Below are positions 15,985-25,856 of a stretch of 64,000 nucleotides of DNA, piece after piece. The position numbers and the translations under genes are program-made. The notes under the pieces are model-generated. The model was not told the origin of the DNA. It ran no database searches and saw nothing but the letters and a program-made list of their open reading frames with translations. The DNA is from Vulcanimicrobiota bacterium (GTDB taxonomy: Bacteria > Vulcanimicrobiota > Vulcanimicrobiia > Vulcanimicrobiales > Vulcanimicrobiaceae), in NCBI GenBank assembly GCA_027306785.1, contig DAHUZB010000013.1, forward strand, positions 1 through 64,000, written 5' to 3'. Each line of letters begins with the position of its first letter. Position 1 is the first letter of the stretch.

Positions 15985-17478
15985 ATGAAGTTCGGTACGT
16001 TAACGGCTCTCTGCGCGATTCTCCTACTCGGCGCGACGCCGGCGCCGCAGCCGACGGCCTCGCCCGCGCCGCCGACCGCGGGCGGAACGCCGTGGAGCGC
16101 TGCCGAGATTGCGGCACTGCATCGGGCGATCGGCGCGGCGCTACACGATCCGGCGCTGCGCGGCGCGCACGTGGGGATCGTCGCGATCGATACGGCGCGC
16201 GGCACGCCGCTCTACGCGCACGATGCCGACGACGAATTCATCCCCGCCTCGAACTTCAAGCTGATCGTGGGATCGGCCGCGCTCGCCACGCTCGGCCCCT
16301 CGTTCACCTACGAAACGACGGTGAGTGCCGATGCGGCGCCCGTCGACGGAACGGTGCAGGGCAACATCTACCTGCGCGGGGGCGGTGACGCGCTCCTGAC
16401 CGAGAACGATCTGCGCGACGCCGCAAACGCGCTCGCCGCGCGCGGCGTGCGCCGCGTCACCGGCGGCGTGGTGACGGATGCGACGCATTTCGACGCGCAG
16501 CGGTACGGCTTCGGTTGGTCGTGGGACGATCTGCCGTACTACTACGCCCCGGTCGTCAGCGCGCTCGAACTCGACGACGGCACGGCGCATATGTACTTTT
16601 CCCCGGGTGCGAGCGCGGGCGCGCCCGCCGTGGTGCGTACGGCGCCGCAAACCGATGCGTTCTCGGTACGGAACGAACTGCGCACCGGAGCGGCGGGCTC
16701 GAAGGACACCTCGGCGCTCGTTCGTCCGTGGGATGACCCGCGTACGATCGAGGTGACGGGCAGCTATCCGCTCGATGCCAAGACCTCCGGTGACGTCTCG
16801 CCGAGCGTTCCCGACCCGGAGAGCTATGCGGGCGACGTTTTCGCGCGCGCGCTCGCATCGGCGGGAATCACGGTCGAGCAGCCGACGACGAGCGGAACCG
16901 TGCCGAAGACGGCGCTGCAACTCTGGGTGCACCGCTCGGAGCCGATGCCGAAGCTGTTGGCCGACTTTTGGTATCCGAGCGATAATCTGATGGGTGAACT
17001 GCTGCTCAAAGAGCTCGGCGTCGTGCAGGGCGGCGAGCCCGGCACCGATGCAAACGGAAGGTTGCTGGAGCAGCGCTTCCTGCGCGAGATCGGCGTCGAT
17101 CCCGCCACGGTCGATATCGCCGACGGCTCCGGCCTCTCCACCTACGATCGCATCACGCCGAACGATCTGCTCGAGATTCTGAGCTACGATTGGACGAGTC
17201 CGCATCGTGCTATCGTGCTCGATGCGCTGCCGGTCTCGGGCGTGCGGGGAACCTTGCGCTACGAATTCGCCGGAACGCCGCTGCAAGGAATCGTCTTCGC
17301 CAAAACGGGAAGCGTCAGTCACGTACGAACGATCTCGGGCTTCGTGCAGAATGCGAAGCACGGAGCGGTGACCTTTTCACTCTTGGTCAACGACTGGATG
17401 GGTGACATGCAGCCGAACGGACGAGCCGGGCTCCAGCGTGCACGCGCGGCCATTCTCTCCGCGCTTGCCTCACAGTGA
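15985..17478 (+). CDS. dacB: D-alanyl-D-alanine carboxypeptidase/endopeptidase, PBP4 type (DacB)
   Basis: A 497-residue S13-family enzyme. A signal peptide (MKFGTLTALCAILLLGATPAP) leads into a Pro/Ala linker. The three penicillin-binding motifs are visible: SxxK in PASNFK near residue 90, SxN in YPSDNL near 335, and KTG in FAKTGSVS near 435. PBP4 enzymes trim D-alanine and cut peptide cross-links in the periplasm. The ATG at 15985 is chosen because the signal peptide starts there; the earlier frame would overlap the divergent amidase gene. The stop overlaps the start of the SIS gene (TGATG), indicating an operon. Confidence 0.92.
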   Translation: MKFGTLTALCAILLLGATPAPQPTASPAPPTAGGTPWSAAEIAALHRAIGAALHDPALRGAHVGIVAIDTARGTPLYAHDADDEFIPASNFKLIVGSAALATLGPSFTYETTVSADAAPVDGTVQGNIYLRGGGDALLTENDLRDAANALAARGVRRVTGGVVTDATHFDAQRYGFGWSWDDLPYYYAPVVSALELDDGTAHMYFSPGASAGAPAVVRTAPQTDAFSVRNELRTGAAGSKDTSALVRPWDDPRTIEVTGSYPLDAKTSGDVSPSVPDPESYAGDVFARALASAGITVEQPTTSGTVPKTALQLWVHRSEPMPKLLADFWYPSDNLMGELLLKELGVVQGGEPGTDANGRLLEQRFLREIGVDPATVDIADGSGLSTYDRITPNDLLEILSYDWTSPHRAIVLDALPVSGVRGTLRYEFAGTPLQGIVFAKTGSVSHVRTISGFVQNAKHGAVTFSLLVNDWMGDMQPNGRAGLQRARAAILSALASQ

Positions 17479-18470
17479 TGCTCGGCGCTAACTTCGAGCG
17501 CGAGATTCGCGAACAGCCCGACGTGTGGCGCCGCATCGCGGAGTCGGATCGGGCGCACATGCTCGCACGCGCCATCCGCGGCCGCGACGTGGTGTTGCTC
17601 GGTAGCGGCAGTTCGCTCTTCATGGCGCAGTTGGGCGCGCTCGCGCTGCGCCGACGCGGGATTCGGGCCGTTGCGCTCGCCGCGAGCGAAGCACCGCTCG
17701 ATCACGCGGCGTATCGCGACGCGGTCGTCGTCGCCTGCTCGCAGAGCGGCGAGACGACCGATCTGATCGAAGCTCTCGATCTCTTGCGTCCGATGGAGTT
17801 GATCGCGCTGACGAACACGCCCGACTCTCCGTTGAGCGGGCGCGCGGACGTGGTCATCGATCTCGGTGCCGGACCGGAGGTCGCGGTGCCGGCGAGTAAG
17901 AGCGTGACCGCGAGCGCGGCGATCTTGTTGTGGGCCGCGGCGATCGCGTCGGATACCGCCTCGCGCAACGCGCGCGTGTTGATCGAGACCGCCGAAGACG
18001 TGCGCGGCTGGCTCGACGGCGACGGCGTCGAAGCGGTGCGTGACGCGGCCGAACGCATCGCGCGGCGCCGCAGCGTCGTGATCGTCGCGGCGGGATACGG
18101 CGTGCCGATCGCCTACGAATGCTCGCTCAAACTCAAAGAGGCGAGCTACATCCATGCCGAGGGAATCTCGGCGGGCGAATTCCGCCACGGCAGCGCCGCG
18201 ATGCTCGATGCGAGCTGCGCGATCGTCGGCATCGTCGACGAACACTCGCGCGGCATCGTGAATCGTCCGCTGCGTGAGGCGCTCGAAGCGGAGAGTCTGC
18301 GCTACGTCTTCGGCGAGCGCTTGGCGGATATTCCGCTGATCGGTCCGGTGGTCGGCATCGCGTTCAATACGCTTGCCTGGCTCGTAGCCGGGCAGATGCT
18401 TGCCTTATATCTGGCACGCGCGCGCCATGTCGACGCCGACGCGCCGCGCGGATTGAACAAGAAACTCTAG
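17478..18470 (+). CDS. SIS-domain sugar isomerase, GlmS C-terminal-like
   Basis: A 330-residue protein with two SIS domains and no glutaminase domain. It shows VVLLGSGSSLFMAQL, the phosphosugar-binding serines in ACSQSGETTD, PASKSVTASAA, and in the second SIS LKLKEASYIHAEGISAGEFRHG, which matches the isomerase half of glucosamine-6-phosphate synthase and AgaS/FrlB-type deaminases. It probably deaminates or isomerises an amino-sugar phosphate. Coupling to dacB suggests recycling of peptidoglycan amino sugars. The ATG at 17478 is preferred over the adjacent GTG at 17475. Confidence 0.85.
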   Translation: MLGANFEREIREQPDVWRRIAESDRAHMLARAIRGRDVVLLGSGSSLFMAQLGALALRRRGIRAVALAASEAPLDHAAYRDAVVVACSQSGETTDLIEALDLLRPMELIALTNTPDSPLSGRADVVIDLGAGPEVAVPASKSVTASAAILLWAAAIASDTASRNARVLIETAEDVRGWLDGDGVEAVRDAAERIARRRSVVIVAAGYGVPIAYECSLKLKEASYIHAEGISAGEFRHGSAAMLDASCAIVGIVDEHSRGIVNRPLREALEAESLRYVFGERLADIPLIGPVVGIAFNTLAWLVAGQMLALYLARARHVDADAPRGLNKKL

Positions 18471-18482
18471 CGGCTCTCGGAG

Positions 18483-18506
18483 GCGGACGCAGGAGTCCGC
18501 TTTCTT
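18483..18506 (+). terminator. Intrinsic terminator after the SIS gene
   Basis: GCGGAC (18483-18488) pairs with GTCCGC (18495-18500) around a 6-nt loop and is followed by TTTCTT. It lies 13 nt after the SIS gene stop. Confidence 0.65.
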
Positions 18507-18583
18507 GAGGAATATTAACATCGCATTAGCGAACGCGCGTGGGTTCACGCCGGTCGCTTTTCTTTTGTCTCGGGAGAGATTTC

Positions 18584-21387
18584 ATGCTGGAAATGCTACG
18601 ACGTGTTCCGGTTTATTTACGTGCGTCCATCGCGGCCTTGCTCGTCGCGACGATCGCCGTGCCGGCGCTCGCGCAATCGGTGACGACGGGTGCGATCAGC
18701 GGTGTGGTGACCGACGCCCAATCCGGTGCGCCTCTCGCAGGTGTCACCGTCGACGCGGTCTCGGGGAGCGGCAATCGACGCACCGTGACCGACGCCAAAG
18801 GCTTCTATACACTGCAGGCGCTGCTGCCCGACACGTATACCGTGTCGTTCCAGCACGAGGGCTACGCGCCGGATTCGGTTCCGGGCGTGACCGTGCAGCA
18901 GGTCCTCACCGTGCACCTCGACGCGCGCCTGGCCAAAGAGGGCATGAAGACGATCGCGCACATCACCTCGCGCGGTCCCTCGAATCTCGTCAAACCGACG
19001 GTCACCGCCGACGAATACACGGTGAGCGGCGATCAGTTGAACGCCATCTCCGGCGGCAACAGTCTCGGCAAGACGCTCTATCAGTACATCCAAGCCGTGC
19101 CGGGCGTTACCTCGTCGGCATTTTCGGCGCAGCCGCGTATTCACGGCGGCAGCGTGACCGACGAGCAGTACGAGTTCGACGGCATTCCGATCAAGGATCG
19201 CATCACCGGATTCTTTACGACCAATCTTTCCAACGTCGGTATCGGCAACGTCGAAGTCTTCACCGGCGGTCTCGGCGCGCAGGATGCGGGGGCGGGTCTC
19301 GGCGTGATCAACACCGTCGTGAAGACCGGCACCTACCCGAGCTTCGGCAGCATCACGGTCGGCTCGGCGATCGGCGGAGCGAAGCTCGTCGATCTCACCG
19401 CCGAGTACGGCGGCGCGACCAAGAATCACCGCTGGTCGTGGTACACCGCGCTCGCGACGACCAATTCCAACAACGTCTATGCATCGGGCGAGACCTATCC
19501 CGCGGTGCTGATCGAGGGCTACAACGGCCCCGGCCCGGTGAAGACCACCGACATCATCGGCAACTTCCACTACCGTCCGAACAACAAGGACGATTTCCAG
19601 TTCCTCATCCAAAACGGTCTCGGCGACTTCAACTTCGATTACCTGATGCAGCGCGGACCGGGCCAGGCTCCGCCGCTCACCGCCGTGCCCTGCCCCGGCT
19701 ATTCGCTCGATAACAACAGCAAGACCGGAGCGAGCGGCGGCGTCGCGCCGAACGGACAAGCGTGTCCGGCCGGCCTCTATTTCTCGACCGCGAACACGCA
19801 GAACGGCGGCGGAAATATCTGGCATCACTACTCGGGCATCGGCAAGCTGCAGTGGAACCATCTGATCAACGATCATTCGTTCTTCTCGCTGCGCTTCGCG
19901 GAGAATTTCAACCAGTACATCTTCGATCAGCCGATCGTCGAGGCGAATCTTCCGCTCGAGAACAGCAGCGACTTCAAGCCGAATCCGGGCTGTCCGAATC
20001 TTCCGTACCAGCCGGGCACGCCGGTGCCGGTCGCGGGCGGCACGCCCTGCATGCAGCAGTGGAATTGGTTCAGCACCGGGTATACCGGCGATCGTCGCTC
20101 CGAGATGTACCTCGGCTCGCTCGATTACACGAACGACGTGAGCGATAACTTCACGCTCAAAGCGGGCGTGACCGAAGAGAACGATCAAAACCTCGCCAAC
20201 TCGTACTTCTCGCTGTATTTCAACAGCGACGGCTCGTGGCCGGGCATCAACTTCCTCTCCACCTATCCGGATCACATCGTCTCGGGCTACGTCGATCCGC
20301 AGTTCAAGGTGAAGAAGTTCTTGCTCTCGCCGGGACTGCTCTATCAGCGCATGACCTACGACGTGCCGGGGCAGCCCTACTCGGTCGGCATCTGGAACCC
20401 GACCTTCGCCGCGACCTATCAAATGGGGCGTAACGACGTGCTGCGGGGTTCGTACACCAACTCGACCTCGTTCGTCGGCACCGAGTTCGTCTATCGTCAA
20501 GGCTCGGGAACCTACAGCCCCGCCACGTCAACGTTCAGCGCCGATCCGACGATCATCCACAGCGGCGACCTGATGTGGGAGCATCAGATCGACGCGCATA
20601 CTTCGTTCAAGATCGGACCGTACTTCAACCGCGCCTCGAACATCTTCGGGCTCTACCGCCCGATCCTCAGCGTCGATCCGAACACCGGCATCATCAAGTA
20701 CGGATCGCCGCTCGCATCGAACGGCGGATACCGCCAGTCGACCGGTGCGGAACTCGGCATCAACCACGACGACAATCGCCCGGTCGGCACGTCGTGGTAC
20801 CTGGCGGCGACGTACGATAACTTCTGGACGAACATCACCTCGTCGCTGACCGGCTCGTACGGCGGCTACGGCTTGCCGAGCGCGCTCGGCCGCATCCGCA
20901 GCACGGGCGATCCGCTCTTCAGCGGCACGCTGACCGCCGATTTCCACGAGAACGGCCTGCACTTGATTCCGCAACTCTACTATCAGACGTCCTCGCCGTA
21001 TAACGTCGGCCTCTGCGTCTCGAAGAAGGGTTCGTACACCTCGTGCACGAGCAGCGCCGCGGTGCAGCCGCAGCAGCTCTATCCCCAATCGTGGTCGAGC
21101 GGCTACTTCATCCTCAACGCCACGGTGCTCAAGAAGTTCGGCCCCGACGATCGTTTCACGATCGGTATCCAAGGGACGAACCTCACCAACAACCCGAACG
21201 ACACGACGCCGTGCAACGTGGGTAAGCTCGGGCACACCCCGCAGCTCGGTCCCGGCTGCTCGCCGTACTATCCGGTGGGCCTCCAGTCCGGGGTTCCGTC
21301 GTCGGGCTACACCTACCAGAACTACTCGCAGAACCCGCGGCAGTTCGAGGTGTTCCTCTCGACGAAACTTCCCGAACGGAAGCATGA
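18584..21387 (+). CDS. TonB-dependent receptor with N-terminal carboxypeptidase-regulatory-like domain; stop codon missing in frame
   Basis: About 934 residues of recognisable receptor. A signal peptide (MLEMLRRVPVYLRASIAALL, cleaved near ALAQ) is followed by a beta-sandwich domain (GAISGVVTDAQSGAPLAGVTV), a plug domain (YIQAVPGVTSSAFSAQPRIHGG, YEFDGIPIKDR) and a long beta barrel ending NPRQFEVFLSTKL, a normal receptor C-terminus. After that the frame does not stop: it stays open to 22936 through the next gene in a different phase, yielding Arg-rich nonsense. A TGA at 21385-21387 lies one frame away and would give a neat ATGA overlap with the next gene, so a one-base indel near the end is likely. 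The receptor imports an unknown large substrate using TonB. Confidence 0.85.
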
Positions 21388-22898
21388 ACGTCATCACGTG
21401 GGCGAGCTTGGGCTCCAAGCTCGCCCTTCTCGTCACCGCCGTCGGCGTCAGCGCATCGGCGTCTCCGTCGCCGTCGCCCACGCCGACGGGACCGCTCTAC
21501 GCGGGAAATCCCGCCGTGCGTTTCACGCTCGAATCGCATCCGCTCGGCGTCGATCCCGACGGCGACGCACGCTGGCTGCTCGAAGCACGGTTCTTCGATG
21601 CGCAGGGCCGGCCGACGCGCATCATCGCAAACAGCGATCTCGATTGGCGCGCGCCGGGCGCATACGTGCAATGGCAGACGCGCATGCGCTATGGAACGCC
21701 CGCGGCGATTGTGAGCACGCGCCGCGACGGACCCATCGTCGTCACGGTGCGCGCGAACGAGCCGAAGATCGGCACCGTCGTCGCGCGGACCGACACGCGT
21801 GCGTGGCGCACCCCGCGCGTGACGGCGCGTGCGCTCGGTCCGCATCTCGTGCAGATCGGATGGTTTCCGCGCGCGCAGATGCCGGTGCGCATCGTGCGCA
21901 TCGACGGGCGCGGCCGCCGCGTCGTGCTCGCGACGCTTCCCGCGCCGAGCAGTACGTATCGCGACGATACCGTGCGTCCGGGCGTGCAGTATCGGTACAT
22001 CGTCGAGCGCCGCGGCCTGCGCAGCGTCGCGCTCGCACCCGTGCTCGCGCCGCCGCTTCCGCCCGCTACGCGCGTCGCGAACGCGAGCGGCAAAGGCATG
22101 TGGCTCTTCTTTACCGACGATCCGCTCGACGACATCTATGTCGGCAAGATGGACCCGCAGGCGATCGTCGATCAAGCCGTGCGTGCCGGACTGCACTACG
22201 TAGAACTGCGCACGGCATACGGCGCGTATTGGGAGGTCACGCCGCAAGCGAAGCCCACGATCGATGCGATCGTCGACGGGCTCGCGGCGCACGGCATCGG
22301 GACGATCGGCTGGACCGTACCGCGCGATCTCTCGTTCGACGATCTGCGGCAGAGCGTGCGCACGGCGTATTACCGAACGGCCAAGGGAACGCCGCTCGCG
22401 GGCGTCGCGATCGATCTCGAACGCGGCGACGACTTCATGGGCGACGCGCCGCAGGGCAGAGCCGCGCTGTGGCGCTATCTGCAGGTGCTGCGCGATGCGC
22501 TCGGGCCGCGCTACCTGCTCGTCGCGACGGTCGAGGATCCGTACCTGGAGCACCTGACCGCGCGCGACTACCCCTACGCGCGCATCGCGCGCGCCGCGAG
22601 CGTGCTGCAGCCGATGAGCTATTGGCGCATGATGCGCCGCACGCCGACCACCCCCGCGCAGGTGCGCGTGCTGCTGCGCGCCTCGGTCGAGAAGCTGCGC
22701 TACCTCGCACGGCGCTCGGTGCCGATCAGCGTCGGCGGGCAGACCGGGGCCGAGGGCCCGAACGGCTATCCGCCCGCGGACGAAATCACCGCCTCGCTCG
22801 AGATCAGCCGCAGCGTCGGTGCGATCGGGGAGTGCTTTTTCGATTGGGACGGCACGCAGCCCGATCAGTGGAGCGCGCTCGGCGCCTACCGTTGGTGA
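21384..22898 (+). CDS. Exported TIM-barrel-like protein, putative glycoside hydrolase
   Basis: A 504-residue protein starting with a signal peptide (MNVITWASLGSKLALLVTAV) and a Ser/Pro linker. Residues about 20-215 look like beta-sandwich domains, the second of fibronectin III type (VRPGVQYRYIVERRG). Residues about 230-504 alternate strands and helices as in a TIM barrel: GMWLFFTDDPLDDIYVGKM, AGLHYVELRTAYGAYWE, HGIGTIGWTVPRD, GVAIDLERGDDFMG, LVATVEDPYLEH, LQPMSYWRMM and IGECFFDWDGTQ. Acidic residues at strand ends (DLE, VED) could be catalytic. I infer a carbohydrate-active enzyme. It starts directly after the TonB receptor, so the pair may bind and process one glycan. Confidence 0.65.
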   Translation: MNVITWASLGSKLALLVTAVGVSASASPSPSPTPTGPLYAGNPAVRFTLESHPLGVDPDGDARWLLEARFFDAQGRPTRIIANSDLDWRAPGAYVQWQTRMRYGTPAAIVSTRRDGPIVVTVRANEPKIGTVVARTDTRAWRTPRVTARALGPHLVQIGWFPRAQMPVRIVRIDGRGRRVVLATLPAPSSTYRDDTVRPGVQYRYIVERRGLRSVALAPVLAPPLPPATRVANASGKGMWLFFTDDPLDDIYVGKMDPQAIVDQAVRAGLHYVELRTAYGAYWEVTPQAKPTIDAIVDGLAAHGIGTIGWTVPRDLSFDDLRQSVRTAYYRTAKGTPLAGVAIDLERGDDFMGDAPQGRAALWRYLQVLRDALGPRYLLVATVEDPYLEHLTARDYPYARIARAASVLQPMSYWRMMRRTPTTPAQVRVLLRASVEKLRYLARRSVPISVGGQTGAEGPNGYPPADEITASLEISRSVGAIGECFFDWDGTQPDQWSALGAYRW

Positions 22899-23011
22899 CG
22901 AAGGTCGCATCCTTTTGGGAGGCGTGCGTGTCCTAGGGGGCAGCTATGCAGGCCAAGGCACGCAGCGGGACTGCGCCCTATCGACCGCCAACCCGAAGCG
23001 TTGATCCCACC

Positions 23012-23986
23012 ATGAAACGCATTCTCTTGGCCCAGCCGCGCGGCTTTTGCGCGGGCGTCGATCGCGCGGTCGACATCATCGACGAACTCCTGCGCAACGC
23101 GGGCGAAACGGTCTACGTCCGCAAAGAGGTCGTCCATAATCGCGTCGTCGTCGAGGACTTTCGTACGCGCGGCGCGATCTTCGTCGACGAGCTGGACGAA
23201 GTGCCCGCCGACGCGCTCGTCGTCTACAGCGCCCACGGCGTCTCGCCCGCGGTTCGCGCGCGCGCCAAAGAGCTGCGCCTGCACTCCATCGATGCCACCT
23301 GTCCGCTCGTGACCAAAGTCCATCGCGAAGTGCGTCGCTTTATCGATGCGGGCTGTCGCGTCGTGCTCATCGGGCATGCGGGGCACGAAGAGGTCGAGGG
23401 CACGATGGGACACGCGCCCGGGCAGATCACGCTCATTCAGAACGAAGAAGAGGCGCGCGCGCTCCGGCATGACGGTCCCGAGCCGATCGCGATTCTCTCG
23501 CAGACCACGCTCGCGGTGAGCGATGTTCGCCGGATCATCGCGATTCTGCAGGAGCGGTTCAACGTGGAATTGCCGCGCGTGAGCGACATCTGCTATGCCA
23601 CGGAGAACCGCCAGAACGCGGTGCGCGCGCTCGCGCCCAACTGCGAGGCGGTCATCGTGGTGGGTTCGGCCAACAGTTCGAATTCGCGCAGCCTGCGCGA
23701 CGTGGCCGAGCAGCTCGGTGCGCGCGGCTACCTGACCGACGATCCGGCCGAGATCGCGCCCGAATGGCTCGCCGGCGTTCGTACGCTCGGCGTCACTGCG
23801 GGCGCGTCCTCGCCCGAACGTTTGGTCGAAGCGGTGATCGAGCGCGTTCGCGAACTCGATCCGGAGTTCAGCGTCGTCGAACCCTTCGGCGAGAGCGAAC
23901 CGCCGATGACGTTCCTCCCGCCGAGAGAGTTCACCGATCTTCTGACGGTGGTCGGCGCGGGCGGCACGCGCGAACGCGCCGAGTAG
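23012..23986 (+). CDS. ispH: 4-hydroxy-3-methylbut-2-enyl diphosphate reductase (IspH)
   Basis: A 324-residue protein, normal length. The iron-sulfur cysteines are in PRGFCAGVDRA near residue 13, DATCPLVTKVHRE near residue 97 and the SDICYATENRQNAVR segment near 195. HNRVVVEDF, YSAHGVSP, GHAGHEEVEGTMG and VVGSANSSNSRSL are typical substrate-binding blocks. IspH performs the last step of the methylerythritol phosphate pathway, giving IPP and DMAPP. The ATG at 23012 begins directly with MKRILLAQPRGFC; an earlier in-frame ATG at 22946 adds a non-conserved leader. Confidence 0.96.
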   Translation: MKRILLAQPRGFCAGVDRAVDIIDELLRNAGETVYVRKEVVHNRVVVEDFRTRGAIFVDELDEVPADALVVYSAHGVSPAVRARAKELRLHSIDATCPLVTKVHREVRRFIDAGCRVVLIGHAGHEEVEGTMGHAPGQITLIQNEEEARALRHDGPEPIAILSQTTLAVSDVRRIIAILQERFNVELPRVSDICYATENRQNAVRALAPNCEAVIVVGSANSSNSRSLRDVAEQLGARGYLTDDPAEIAPEWLAGVRTLGVTAGASSPERLVEAVIERVRELDPEFSVVEPFGESEPPMTFLPPREFTDLLTVVGAGGTRERAE

Positions 23987-24000
23987 CGCCGCCCCTCCGC

Positions 24001-25326
24001 CTATTTCACCCGCACCGGGAAGGGATAGCTTACGTAGCTGCGAAGGCCTTGCGCGTCGACCGCGCGCACGCCCAGGATGTAATCGTCCTTGCTGACCGGT
24101 ACCGTCGCCTGCGTGACGTCGCCCACGTTCTTCACGTGCTGCCACACCGATGCGTCGGTCGCACGCCAGACGATTTCGTATGACGTCGCGCCCGCGACCG
24201 GCTGCCAGCGCAGCGTCGAATCGTAGCCGAGATGCCGCATCACGAGTTGCGCGTGCGCGGGCGGCTCGGGGGCAAGGGCGAGTGAGGCCAGGACCGCGAC
24301 GTTGGCGCGCGTGGCGTTCGCCAAGTAGTCGAAGTCGATATAGCGGAGCAGGTCGCCGTACTGCACGCCGTTCTCAACGCGCACGTTCTGATGCTGGTGC
24401 GTGAAATTCTCGTGCGGTTCGACGAAGCGGATCGCCGGAAATCCGTCGGCTTGAAACGATTCCTGGTCGCCGCCGCGCAGAAAACGATCGGCGCGATAGA
24501 TCTGCCGCACCGCGAAATCCGACACGTAAGCGGGAACGATCGCACCGGCGTAGCGCGCGAGTTCGCGCGAGGGTGAGTCGTTCTCGGAGCCGATCAGGTT
24601 CACGAGCGCGGGCTTGGCCCCGAGCGGCAGCGCTTCGGAAAAGACGCGGATCACGCCGGGTTCGTGCCGGCCGTCGCCGCCGTGGGTGTTTCCGATAATG
24701 TCGTTGTTGAGGTCGGCGACGACGTGCACGCCGTCGTGCCGCAGTTCGTCCGCGAAATGCTGCGAGCCCCACAGGCCGAGCTCCTCACCGTCGAACGTCG
24801 CGAAGATGATCGTGCCGCGAAAACGGTGCGGTGCCATCACGCGCGCCGCTTCCAGCACGGCCGCGGTGCCGGAGCCGTTGTCGTCGGCGCCGGGCGCGAC
24901 GCGCGTCTCGTTCGTGCAGTCACCGTTGCAGTCGTCGTAGTGGCTGGACATCACGTAGACGGGGCCGGGCTCGTCGCCTTTGAGCGTGGCGATCACGCTC
25001 GACTCGGTGACGGCGCGCGGCGTGCGCGCGGTCTTCGGCTGCACGTAGGTATCGAGCCGTACGGTCATTCGTCCGCCGGCGGTCTTCGCGATCGATTCGA
25101 ACTGCGACCGAATCCAGTTACGCGCCGCGAAGACGCCGTGCGTCGCGGTCGAACTCGTTTCGGAAAAGTCGTTGCGGGTTCCGAAGCCGACGAGCTTCGC
25201 TTCGTCGGCGCGAAGGCGCGCGACGCTGACGGACGAGATCATCGCTTCGATCTTCGGATCGCGCGTCGGCGCGGGGATCGCGGCGATCAGGAGCGTGGTG
25301 AGCGAGAGGACGGCAAGAAGCTTCAT
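24001..25326 (-). CDS. Secreted M28-family zinc aminopeptidase
   Basis: A 441-residue protein with a signal peptide (MKLLAVLSLTTLLIAAIPAP). The M28 ligands are visible: His/Asp in MSSHYDDC, Asp in PGADDNGSG, the catalytic EE in TFDGEELGLWGS, a later Asp in ADLNNDIIGN, and the final His in VEPHENFTHQH. The C-terminal 90 residues form a fibronectin III-like domain (LRWQPVAGATSYEIVWR). The two cysteines in YDDCNGDC could bond and are unusual next to the metal site. It probably trims peptides outside the cytoplasm. It lies 12 nt downstream of the RsbW-like gene, apparently one operon, and its stop lies close to the convergent ispH stop. Confidence 0.88.
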   Translation of the reverse strand: MKLLAVLSLTTLLIAAIPAPTRDPKIEAMISSVSVARLRADEAKLVGFGTRNDFSETSSTATHGVFAARNWIRSQFESIAKTAGGRMTVRLDTYVQPKTARTPRAVTESSVIATLKGDEPGPVYVMSSHYDDCNGDCTNETRVAPGADDNGSGTAAVLEAARVMAPHRFRGTIIFATFDGEELGLWGSQHFADELRHDGVHVVADLNNDIIGNTHGGDGRHEPGVIRVFSEALPLGAKPALVNLIGSENDSPSRELARYAGAIVPAYVSDFAVRQIYRADRFLRGGDQESFQADGFPAIRFVEPHENFTHQHQNVRVENGVQYGDLLRYIDFDYLANATRANVAVLASLALAPEPPAHAQLVMRHLGYDSTLRWQPVAGATSYEIVWRATDASVWQHVKNVGDVTQATVPVSKDDYILGVRAVDAQGLRSYVSYPFPVRVK

Positions 25327-25338
25327 GCCGTCGGAGAT

Positions 25339-25776
25339 TCACGATGCCGCGCTGGTTTCCTGACTACCAGCCGACATCTGGTCGCGGCGGTAGCGGCCGA
25401 GGGTGACGACGGTCCCCGCTCCGGGGCGACTCTCGACCGAGAAGAGGTCGGTGCAGCGCTGCATGATCGGGATCCCCCGGCCCCGCTCGGAAAGGGCGCT
25501 CGGCAGGGGGGCTTCGTCGGCGGGTACGGCAGGCAGCCCGCAGCCGAAGTCGATGATGCTCGCCAGGATGTGCTGATCGTCGATGGTCGCGATCACTTCG
25601 ATATCGCGCGCGGACTTGGCGTGCTCGATGGCGTTTGCGAGCGCTTCGCCGACCGCAAAGAGCAGCGCCTCGAGATCCGTCTGCGCGATGTCGTGCAGCG
25701 CCGCGAAACCGAGCAGCGCATCGCGGACGGTGCGTGCGTAGCGGGGATCGGGCGGGATGCGGAGCTGAAGGCGCAT
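25339..25776 (-). CDS. RsbW-like serine/threonine kinase (HATPase_c_2 domain)
   Basis: A 145-residue protein with a GHKL ATP-binding fold: the N-box in AVGEALANAIEHA (E and N present), the G1 box IIDFGCGLP, and the G2-type ERGRGIPIMQRCTD. This is the layout of anti-sigma kinases such as RsbW/SpoIIAB and related single-domain regulators, which phosphorylate an anti-sigma antagonist. No RsbV-like antagonist or sigma factor gene is adjacent. The ATG at 25776 is the only methionine near the start of homology (MRLQLRIPPDP). It is divergent from the cyclophilin gene. Confidence 0.82.
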   Translation of the reverse strand: MRLQLRIPPDPRYARTVRDALLGFAALHDIAQTDLEALLFAVGEALANAIEHAKSARDIEVIATIDDQHILASIIDFGCGLPAVPADEAPLPSALSERGRGIPIMQRCTDLFSVESRPGAGTVVTLGRYRRDQMSAGSQETSAAS

Positions 25777-25856
25777 GATGGATCGGTCTAGTTGTACCAC
25801 AACCCGTCTGCGGCGAAACCGCAGGCTCCTGCGCTTCGCCGTACAATTGTCGCACG

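Noticed and set aside
18617-20500. 627-codon minus-strand open frame opposite the TonB receptor
   Set aside because: No domain or signal. The plus-strand receptor has all family features.
21388-22936. Continuation of the TonB receptor frame as a 500-residue Arg-rich domain
   Set aside because: It is the out-of-phase shadow of the exported 504-residue protein, whose own frame has a signal peptide and a folded-domain pattern. High G+C removes stops from the wrong frame.
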